Positions 1 to 4,912 of a stretch of DNA of 5,576 nucleotides are shown piece after piece. Position 1 is the first letter of the stretch. Each line of letters starts with the position of its first letter. A program made the translations under genes and the position numbers. This DNA is from Opitutaceae bacterium (GTDB lineage: Bacteria > Verrucomicrobiota > Verrucomicrobiae > Opitutales > Opitutaceae): positions 1 to 5,576 of the forward strand of contig JAISAX010000056.1 in the NCBI GenBank assembly GCA_031266495.1. The letters run 5' to 3'. Below the pieces are notes generated by a model. That model ran no database searches. It was not told the origin of the DNA and worked only from the letters and a program-made list of their open reading frames with translations.

Positions 1-9
1 GGGGGGGGG
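1..9. repeat. G homopolymer at window edge
   Basis: Nine consecutive G residues begin the window, and the tract may continue beyond it. It is the only long G tract on the plus strand; the other three long tracts here are C. Nothing coding is visible between it and position 83. Confidence 0.8.
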
Positions 10-83
10 ACACCACTTGTCATCAAAAAACGGATACCGTCTGCTTTTCAGATATGCGGTACAAGAAAACTGAATACGATCAG

Positions 84-108
84 ATTCTTAATTCTTAATT
101 CTTAATTC
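84..108. repeat. Heptamer tandem repeat (ATTCTTA)
   Basis: Three perfect copies of ATTCTTA are followed by a partial copy, ATTC, giving a 25-bp array with a 7-bp period. It lies in the non-coding DNA beyond the 3' end of the leftward ATPase gene. It is AT-rich in an otherwise GC-rich region, which fits a slippage-derived intergenic repeat. No function can be assigned. Confidence 0.85.
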
Positions 109-115
109 CATGCCT

Positions 116-136
116 CCCCCCCCCCCACACACACAC
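116..136. repeat. C11 tract followed by a CA dinucleotide repeat
   Basis: Eleven C residues (116-126) are followed directly by five AC units (127-136). The pair begins 8 bp after the heptamer array, so three kinds of simple repeat occupy about 53 bp. They lie 25 bp or more beyond the ATPase stop codon, so length changes here should not affect that protein. Confidence 0.85.
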
Positions 137-160
137 CTGCCTTCCGCGCCACCCATTACA

Positions 161-1411
161 TTATGCGGTGAGCGTTGCCAGCGGGACGACGCGAACACCG
201 TCAGGACGGCAATGCGCAAAACCGTTGGCGGTGATGACGACAAGAGCGCGGGGCGCGGGGGTTTTGCGCGTATCGATGTTCGCCGCGAATTTTTGCAGAT
301 TTTTCGCCGCCTCGTCTGCCGCGCTGACACCGGTTTTCACCTCGATGGCAAGCCAGTCGCCGTTCGCCGCCTCGACAATCGCGTCCACCTCGCGCCCCGA
401 CGAGTCGCGGTAGTGGCGGACGTTTCCGTCGTTCGCCTGCGCGTAAATGCGCAGGTCGCGGATGACGAGCGACTCGAAGAGCAATCCGAAATAGTTGAGG
501 TCGGCGAGGAGTTTTCCGACGTCGAGGCGAAGAATGCCGCAGGCAAGCGAAGGGTCGGCAAAATGGCGTTTGGGCTGTTGCCGCAGTGTTGCGCTGGAAC
601 GGATGTGTGCGCGCCACGCGGGCAGGTCTTCGCAAATCATCAGGCGGTCGAGCGCATCAAGGTAGTCGGCGGCGGTTTCGTCCTTGAACGCGCCGGTTGA
701 TCCCCGCACGTCCGCGGCAAGTGTCGAGAGCGGCGCTTCCGTGGAAATGTTGCGGGCGAGCGATTGCAACAACCGCTCGACCTTCGCCGGATCGCGGCGT
801 TTTTCGGAAACCCGGCTGATGTCAACCTCCGCCGTCAGTGCGGCGTAATCGCGTGAAAAAGCGATGGCGCGGGCAAGCGTTTTGCCGAGCAAGCCGGGCC
901 AGCCGCCGAAAAGAATTTTTTCCGCGAGTTCACCGAGCGGAGCGGTGACGTCCGTCGAGGAAACTTTTTTTCCCGCGAGCAAATTCGCCAGCCGGACCTC
1001 GCCCGACGACCAGCCGCGTTCAAAGAGCGACATGGGACGCATCCGCATGACGGAAAAACGCCCCGCTCCGGAATGCCGTCGCGCCTTTTCATCGGGATTG
1101 GCGGAGCCGGTGAGAATGAACTGCCCGTCGCGACGGGCGCCGTCCACCTCGCGCCGGACGAGGTTCCAGAGTTCGGGGAACTCCTGCCATTCGTCGAGCA
1201 GGCGCGGGCGTTCTCCCTGCAAAATGCGGGCGGGTTCGACGCCCATCGCGAGCCGCGCCTGCTCATCCGTGTCGAGCCGGATGTGACTCGCGGCGGCTTG
1301 CAGCGCCGTTTCGGTTTTCCCACATGCCTTGGGTCCGCAAACCAGCACCGCGCCCGCCTCGGCAAGCCGCCGTGACAGCTCTTTGTCCGCAAAACGTGTT
1401 ACGTATCCCAT
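161..1411 (-). CDS. AAA ATPase with DUF4143-type C-terminal region
   Basis: A 416-residue protein of the widespread bacterial AAA_14/DUF4143 ATPase family, whose cellular role is not established. A Walker A P-loop, GPKACGKT, is at residues 26-33. A Walker B motif, RLLDEW, is at 70-75 with the acidic pair D73-E74. A sensor-1-like strand, FILTGSA, is at 98-104, followed by a basic stretch around 109-125. The C-terminal half matches DUF4143 proteins: FGLLFES at 308-314, then REVDAIVE at 340-347 and IEVK at 356-359. The spacing of E313, D343, E357 and K359 resembles a PD-(D/E)XK nuclease fold, although activity is not established for this family. Length is normal and the frame is intact. The ATG at 1411 puts the P-loop near the N-terminus as usual, but no clear Shine-Dalgarno precedes it. 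The gene stands alone, with the next gene upstream about 250 bp away. Family assignment is firm; function is unknown. Confidence 0.93.
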   Translation of the reverse strand: MGYVTRFADKELSRRLAEAGAVLVCGPKACGKTETALQAAASHIRLDTDEQARLAMGVEPARILQGERPRLLDEWQEFPELWNLVRREVDGARRDGQFILTGSANPDEKARRHSGAGRFSVMRMRPMSLFERGWSSGEVRLANLLAGKKVSSTDVTAPLGELAEKILFGGWPGLLGKTLARAIAFSRDYAALTAEVDISRVSEKRRDPAKVERLLQSLARNISTEAPLSTLAADVRGSTGAFKDETAADYLDALDRLMICEDLPAWRAHIRSSATLRQQPKRHFADPSLACGILRLDVGKLLADLNYFGLLFESLVIRDLRIYAQANDGNVRHYRDSSGREVDAIVEAANGDWLAIEVKTGVSAADEAAKNLQKFAANIDTRKTPAPRALVVITANGFAHCRPDGVRVVPLATLTA

Positions 1412-1423
1412 GTCCGGATTTTG

Positions 1424-1508
1424 TTTTCAGGGGGGATAAAAAACAATTTTCCAGGGGGATGAAAAGAGAAATTGCAGAGGGATAAAAAACAGGTTTTCAG
1501 GGGGATGA
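1424..1508. repeat. Four imperfect 23-24 bp tandem repeats upstream of the ATPase gene
   Basis: Four copies of a core resembling TTTTCAGGGGGATRAA occur with the CAG of each core beginning at 1428, 1452, 1475 and 1498, so spacing is 24, 23 and 23 bp. The third copy is the most diverged (TTGCAGAGGGATAAA). Read on the minus strand, the direction of the ATPase gene, each unit is a T-rich stretch then ATCCCCCTG. The copy nearest the gene ends about 12 bp before its start codon. The array could be a multi-site regulatory region or a degenerate minisatellite. It is not a CRISPR: the units are too short and the intervening DNA is itself partly repeated. Confidence 0.75.
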
Positions 1509-1642
1509 ATGAAAGGGGAGGAAATTTGCGCTGCGCTTCAGTTTCTAACTGATAATACTGATAGTACGCGGGCTGCGTTTTTGTAGACGCCCACGCCAGG
1601 CGGAGAGTATTGGCGTATCTCCAGTCGTGTCAGGTCGCTCGC

Positions 1643-1666
1643 GGGCTTCGCAAGCGAAGCCCCTAC
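1643..1666 (-). repeat. REP-like hairpin with 5' GTAG
   Basis: A perfect inverted repeat, GGGCTTCGC-AA-GCGAAGCCC, occupies 1643-1662. On the minus strand it is preceded directly by GTAG (1666-1663). A GTAG tetranucleotide 5' of a GC-rich foldback is characteristic of REP elements mobilised by RAYT (TnpA-REP) transposases, though no such transposase is present here. The hairpin starts immediately after the regulator's stop codon and could slow transcription or protect the mRNA 3' end, but it has no T-run and so is not a standard intrinsic terminator. Confidence 0.6.
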
Positions 1667-2586
1667 GTGGTCCTCTGCGTAACGTCGGTTTTTAGTGTGC
1701 GATGCTGCTCGCGATAGGCGCCGGGAGCGGTGCCGCAGAAACGGCGAAACAGGCTCGAAAAATAATACTCGTCGCAGAATCCGCAAAGGTCGGCCACTTC
1801 CTTGATCGGCAGCATCGTGTGTGCGAGCAAGGTGCGGGCGCGGGCGATGCGAATCTCGTTGAGGTAACGCACCAGACTTCTCCCGCGGACCTGGCGGAAA
1901 ACGTGGCGCAGGTGATCGTGGCTCAGACCCACATGACGGGCCACCTCGGACAGCGATTCGATCTCGCCGTGATGCTGCTGGATATAACGCTCGGCCGCCT
2001 CCACCTGACGGGCGGCCCGCAACGGAAACCGCGCGCCCCGGCGCGCCGCGGCGGATTCAGCGGCGGCGACCAGTTCAAGCAAGTGCAACATGATCGCGCT
2101 CGTGCGAAGATCCAGCAGGACGGAAAGCGCGTCCGGCATGTTGTTGCTTTTTATCATGTCCGGCGCTCCGTGATATGCATCCGGTCCCGTGGACAAACTT
2201 CGCGCCTGCGATTCTATCTCGGCGCAAAGAGCGGTGTCCGCGATGGCGGATACACGGAGGCATCCCCTCAATTTCAGTCCGGGAGGCGAGACCGCCAGCA
2301 CGCACCAGTCCTCGCCCCCCTTGTCCATTAACTGCTCGTGCGGCAAATCGGGCGCATAGAGAATCGCATCGCCTGCGGAAAACTCCACCCGCTCGGGCTC
2401 CCTGTCTTTGGGGAACACCGTGGTGTATCCGCAACCCGAGGGATGGAAGACGATTTCAATGGCGTTCGGATGCAAATGGCGTCCCGCGAGGTAGCCGTCC
2501 GCGAGGCGATGCCTCACGCCGCTCATGTGTGAAAGCAGGCGGCCGGAGGCGAGGTGCCGGTGCAGTTTTTCCCATCCATTGTCCAT
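1663..2586 (-). CDS. AraC-family transcriptional regulator
   Basis: A 307-residue cytoplasmic DNA-binding regulator. The N-terminal part has a cupin-like sensor region at about 35-100 (HPNAIEIVFHPSG near 39-51, then FSAGDAILYAPDLPHEQ near 69-85), which in this family binds a small ligand, often a sugar. The C-terminal part holds two helix-turn-helix motifs, at about 211-231 (SLSEVARHVGLSHDHLRHVF) and 261-283 (IKEVADLCGFCDEYYFSSLF), and ends in the typical GTAPGAYR. The frame is open for 36 more codons to an ATG at 2694, but that extension is translated through the C13/G13 tract and looks non-coding. The ATG at 2586 is preferred because AAGGAA lies just upstream and the protein then has normal length. 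The stop codon TAG is part of the GTAG of a REP-like element. The gene is divergent from the dehydrogenase, which it probably controls. The ligand cannot be read from the sequence. Confidence 0.93.
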   Translation of the reverse strand: MDNGWEKLHRHLASGRLLSHMSGVRHRLADGYLAGRHLHPNAIEIVFHPSGCGYTTVFPKDREPERVEFSAGDAILYAPDLPHEQLMDKGGEDWCVLAVSPPGLKLRGCLRVSAIADTALCAEIESQARSLSTGPDAYHGAPDMIKSNNMPDALSVLLDLRTSAIMLHLLELVAAAESAAARRGARFPLRAARQVEAAERYIQQHHGEIESLSEVARHVGLSHDHLRHVFRQVRGRSLVRYLNEIRIARARTLLAHTMLPIKEVADLCGFCDEYYFSSLFRRFCGTAPGAYREQHRTLKTDVTQRTT

Positions 2587-2589
2587 GTT

Positions 2590-2595
2590 TTCCTT
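2590..2595 (-). promoter_or_regulatory. Ribosome binding site of the AraC-family regulator
   Basis: On the minus strand, AAGGAA sits 3 nt before the ATG at 2586. It supports this start over the upstream in-frame ATG at 2694, which would add a glycine-rich segment encoded by a homopolymer. Confidence 0.6.
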
Positions 2596-2650
2596 AAAAG
2601 CACAAACAGCCGGAAAACACAAACAAACACCGATAACTCCACTGGTCCCT

Positions 2651-2663
2651 CCCCCCCCCCCCC
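2651..2663. repeat. C13 homopolymer in the divergent promoter region
   Basis: Thirteen consecutive C residues lie 12 bp before the first ATG of the dehydrogenase and 64 bp upstream of the regulator start. It is the longest homopolymer in the window. Being non-coding for the preferred starts, a length change would alter promoter or leader spacing rather than a protein. Confidence 0.85.
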
Positions 2664-2675
2664 GGCCAGACTGGG

Positions 2676-3722
2676 ATGCGTATGACAAACACATCCATGT
2701 TGACTGGCCGAAAACTGATTTTCACGGGGAAAGGACAAGTTGAATGCGTCCCTTGCGAAGTCCCCGTCCCCGCCGCCGGCGAGGTGCTGGTGCGAAAGGT
2801 GCGCACGTTGATGAGCACCGGAACGGAGAATATCGTTTTTAACCGGAATTTTGATCCGGGAACGCACTGGGATCGTTGGGTAAAATATCCGTTTCATCCC
2901 GGTTATTGCGTGGCGGGCGTAGTGCAGAAAACAGGACCTGCCACGGACTCGCCGGATGGCGCGGGCGGTCATGCGGGACGGCAATTGAAAGCCGGCGACC
3001 GGATTGTCTGCCGCAACCCGCATTCGTCGCACGGGGTGCTGAAGGCGGAGGAATGTTATCCGGTGCCGGACAACGTGAGCGACGACGACGCGCCGTGGTT
3101 TGCGCTCGCCAAAATCGCCGGCCATGGCGTGCGTGCCGCCGAACTGCGGCTTGGCGACTCTGTCGCGGTCATCGGCGCAGGCCCCATCGGACAAATGGCA
3201 TGCCGCTGGGCCTTGACGGGAGGCGCCGGACGCGTGGCCATGATCGATCTCTCCCCTGAACGCCTGAAAATGGCCGCCGCCGCCGGCGCGATTCCCGTGG
3301 CGGTTCCCGCCGCGGAGGCGAAGGACGCCGTGCAAGATGCGCTCGGTGGCGAACTGCCTCGCGTGGTCATCGACTCGACAGGCAACGCCGCCGTGCTCCA
3401 CGCCGCGTTCGCGATGGTGGAAACCCTGGGCACCGTCGTGTTGCTCGGCGACACAGGCTCGCCCGGAAGCCAGACGCTGACCTCCGACGTGATCCGGCGC
3501 GGCCTCACATTGCGCGGCGTGCATGACGGACGCAATACACCCGAATGGAACAACCGCGTCGCCGCGGACCGTTTTTTCGCGGCGGTCGGGAACGGACATT
3601 TTTCACTCGCGGGCCTGAACACGCACCGGTTCCACCCGGAGCAATGCGTGGAAGCCTACCGTCTGGCGAACACGGATCGTGTGCGCACGATGGGCATCCT
3701 CTTCGACTGGCAGGAAAGCTAG
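2676..3722 (+). CDS. Medium-chain dehydrogenase/reductase lacking the usual zinc ligands
   Basis: A 348-residue NAD(P)-dependent oxidoreductase of the alcohol dehydrogenase-like MDR superfamily. An N-terminal GroES-like catalytic domain (about 10-150) is followed by a Rossmann fold with the nucleotide loop GAGPIG at 167-172. D191, at the end of the second strand (VAMID), suggests NAD rather than NADP. The zinc signatures are absent. Where zinc enzymes have a Cys-Gly-x-Asp-type ligand segment this one has LMSTGTEN (45-52), the usual GHE is replaced by HPGYCVAG (74-81), and the four-cysteine structural-zinc lobe is missing. The S-x-GTE signature resembles the BchC-like MDR subgroup, whose members are often of unknown substrate. 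Starts at 2676 and 2682 are both possible; GGGA before 2682 slightly favours the latter, shortening the protein by two residues. The stop codon TAG lies in the outer end of the 3718-3872 element. Divergence from an AraC-type regulator suggests an inducible role, possibly in sugar or polyol metabolism, which is inference. Confidence 0.9.
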   Translation: MRMTNTSMLTGRKLIFTGKGQVECVPCEVPVPAAGEVLVRKVRTLMSTGTENIVFNRNFDPGTHWDRWVKYPFHPGYCVAGVVQKTGPATDSPDGAGGHAGRQLKAGDRIVCRNPHSSHGVLKAEECYPVPDNVSDDDAPWFALAKIAGHGVRAAELRLGDSVAVIGAGPIGQMACRWALTGGAGRVAMIDLSPERLKMAAAAGAIPVAVPAAEAKDAVQDALGGELPRVVIDSTGNAAVLHAAFAMVETLGTVVLLGDTGSPGSQTLTSDVIRRGLTLRGVHDGRNTPEWNNRVAADRFFAAVGNGHFSLAGLNTHRFHPEQCVEAYRLANTDRVRTMGILFDWQES

Positions 3723-3872
3723 TGATCAGTCCGAGGTCAAAAGTCAGAAGGTCGGAAGGACGAAGGTCGCCAGCAGCCCCGCTACGCGGAGCATTTTGCA
3801 GGGATGGCCCGCTCCGGCGGGCCGCTGATGACTTCCGACTTTCCGACTTTTGACCTCGGACTGACCACTAGC
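3718..3872. repeat. 155-bp inverted-repeat element (MITE- or BIME-like)
   Basis: The two ends, 3718-3758 and 3832-3872, are inverted copies of each other: 41 bp with three mismatches, all transitions. Both arms contain iterated GTCGGAAG-like octamers. The 73-bp interior holds two smaller hairpins, CCGC-TAC-GCGG (3779-3789) and GGCCCGC-TCCG-GCGGGCC (3806-3823). It has no open reading frame of note. Long terminal inverted repeats around a short non-coding core are typical of MITEs; the nested hairpins also resemble compound REP elements. No target-site duplication is obvious outside the arms. The left end contains the dehydrogenase stop codon, and the right end lies 93 bp before the next gene. 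Confidence 0.85.
3806..3823. other. Strong hairpin inside the inverted-repeat element
   Basis: A perfect 7-bp GC stem with a TCCG loop lies between two converging arms, about 84 bp after the dehydrogenase stop. It could halt or slow transcription leaving the dehydrogenase and separate it from the secreted-protein genes. No T-run follows on either strand, so a standard intrinsic terminator is not supported. Confidence 0.5.
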
Positions 3873-3965
3873 CCTTGGATAAAATTCAAGGCATGGAAGC
3901 GACTTTTGTTTCTGTTGGGAAAATGTCGTTGACCCCGAAGAGGGAGGCGGCAAATACCGTGCGCC

Positions 3966-4889
3966 ATGAGTTTTATCTCCCCTCGGTCTTCCTCTCCTGG
4001 TTCTCACTCTCTTCATGGTTGCGCGCGGTTTTTGTTGCTGGCGCTGTTTCTGGGTCTGCCATTCGCCCCGGCACCAGTGGTAATGGCGGATTCGATACAG
4101 ATGGACCGGGATGCGTATGTGCAATCCGGTGACAACAGGACGGGGACGTTCGGGCAGAGCGACAGCGGAGTTCTCGATATTGCCGGACGGGACAGTTCAT
4201 ATAATCGCAAGATATACCTGGGCGTGGATCTGGCTCCGGTGTTCGCCACGATCGGTACGCCGGACAATGTGGCGCTGACGCTGACTATCGACACTACAAA
4301 AACCGGAGGATTTATACGCGGTAGCAGCGCGGAGAAAGCGCCTTCGACGATACGGCTTTATGCCGTAGCCACGGGGGCGAGTGTGTGGAGCGAGACCGCG
4401 ATTACCTGGAATAACGCGCCTGCAAACAACACGGGGTCGAGAGGGGCGTTCCTGAATACCGGAGCGACGTCCGGAGCCGGAGTGGTCGTGGAAGTGGCCA
4501 GTGTGGTGCTTGATCCCGTCGCGCTTCCGTCCGGAGGAGTGGTGACATTCAGCGATCCGCGGCTGACGGATTTTGTCACGTGGGTAACGGCCAACAAGGC
4601 GGAGGTGGGCACGGATATTACCTTCATGCTCGGGACGGACAACGCCATCGCCAGCGTGCCCGGATACCATTTTTATAGCAAGGACGCCGCAGTCAGCGAC
4701 ACGCTCAAACCGAGACTGGACTACGATCCGCCCAAACGTGGCACATTGATTTTGTTTTCATCAACGGATGTGCTGTCACGATTGCCGCATGACAGTCGCA
4801 TGGCCGCCATTTTCCCGGCAAAGGTGCCAGGTTCGGCAGATTCGGCACGTGCTGTTCTGTATCCTCTTTCGTCCGCAACCGTTCGCTAA
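3966..4889 (+). CDS. Exported DNRLRE-domain (CBM96-like) protein
   Basis: A 307-residue predicted exported protein. A signal peptide is visible: a hydrophobic core FLLLALFLGLPFA at 22-34 with likely cleavage after VMA at residue 41. Residues 42-254 form one DNRLRE-type beta-sandwich. The family signature region appears as YNRKIYLGVDL (79-89), the diagnostic WSETAITWNNAP is at 141-152, and the usual final strand appears as HFYSKDAA with KPRLDY (235-253). Related modules occur in extracellular and polysaccharide-binding proteins, so a carbohydrate- or surface-related role is plausible, but no catalytic domain is present. The last 51 residues (257-307) match nothing I recognise and contain no PEP-CTERM or other anchor. 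The ATG at 3966 is used because it gives a complete signal peptide; GGAGG (3943-3947) is 18 nt away, too far for a normal ribosome binding site. The gene precedes another secreted-protein gene by 23 bp, suggesting co-transcription. Confidence 0.82.
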   Translation: MSFISPRSSSPGSHSLHGCARFLLLALFLGLPFAPAPVVMADSIQMDRDAYVQSGDNRTGTFGQSDSGVLDIAGRDSSYNRKIYLGVDLAPVFATIGTPDNVALTLTIDTTKTGGFIRGSSAEKAPSTIRLYAVATGASVWSETAITWNNAPANNTGSRGAFLNTGATSGAGVVVEVASVVLDPVALPSGGVVTFSDPRLTDFVTWVTANKAEVGTDITFMLGTDNAIASVPGYHFYSKDAAVSDTLKPRLDYDPPKRGTLILFSSTDVLSRLPHDSRMAAIFPAKVPGSADSARAVLYPLSSATVR

Positions 4890-4894
4890 CCGCC

Positions 4895-4911
4895 AAGGTC
4901 TCCCCCCCCCC
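4895..4911 (+). promoter_or_regulatory. Candidate ribosome binding site separated from the start by a C10 tract
   Basis: AAGG (4895-4898) is the only purine-rich Shine-Dalgarno-like element before the ATG at 4913. Ten C residues (4902-4911) fill most of the gap, leaving 14 nt between AAGG and the start, longer than usual. Gain or loss of C residues would change this spacing without altering the protein, so the tract could tune translation. The C tract is certain; its regulatory role is inference. Confidence 0.5.
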
Positions 4912-4912
4912 G

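Larger units (their letters stand above)
2587..2675. promoter_or_regulatory. Divergent regulatory region with candidate operator repeats
   Basis: These 89 bp separate the regulator and dehydrogenase start codons and must hold both promoters, unless promoters lie inside the genes. Two direct copies of CACAAACA, at 2601-2608 and 2618-2625, start 17 bp apart and are followed by a further overlapping AAACA. Direct repeats on one face of the helix are the usual form of AraC-family sites, so they are candidate operator half-sites. The regulator-proximal end is A/C-rich and the dehydrogenase-proximal end contains the C13 tract. No convincing -35/-10 pair was recognised on either strand. Confidence 0.4.

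Noticed and set aside
25..40. Possible intrinsic terminator for the ATPase gene on the minus strand (ACGG-TAT-CCGT followed by T residues).
   Set aside because: The stem is only 4 bp and lies over 120 bp beyond the stop codon; too weak to list.
1424..1508. CRISPR array.
   Set aside because: The repeated core is about 13-16 bp, imperfect, and the intervals are only about 10 bp; no cas gene is present.
2587..2694. N-terminal extension of the AraC-type regulator to the ATG at 2694.
   Set aside because: It would be translated through the homopolymer as a glycine run, has no family similarity, and a ribosome binding site supports 2586.
2523..3599. Long open frame on the minus strand opposite the dehydrogenase.
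   Set aside because: The plus strand shows clear MDR motifs, while this frame shows none and overlaps the regulator and the divergent promoter; it is a high-GC shadow.
3850..3885. Promoter for the DNRLRE gene made of TTGACC (3850) and TAAAAT (3880).
   Set aside because: The 24-bp gap is too long for a sigma-70-type promoter, and TTGACC is part of the inverted-repeat arm.
3744..4124. Open frame on the minus strand across the inverted-repeat element.
   Set aside because: It translates repeat DNA and the signal-peptide region of the DNRLRE gene in antisense, with no recognisable domain.
3875..4132. Small plus-strand open frame with a hydrophobic stretch, alternative to the start of the DNRLRE protein; GGAGG lies 11 nt before a GTG at 3959 in this frame.
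   Set aside because: It ends soon after the overlap, whereas the frame from 3966 has a full signal peptide and the diagnostic domain motifs. A sequencing or genuine frameshift near the start is possible but not needed.
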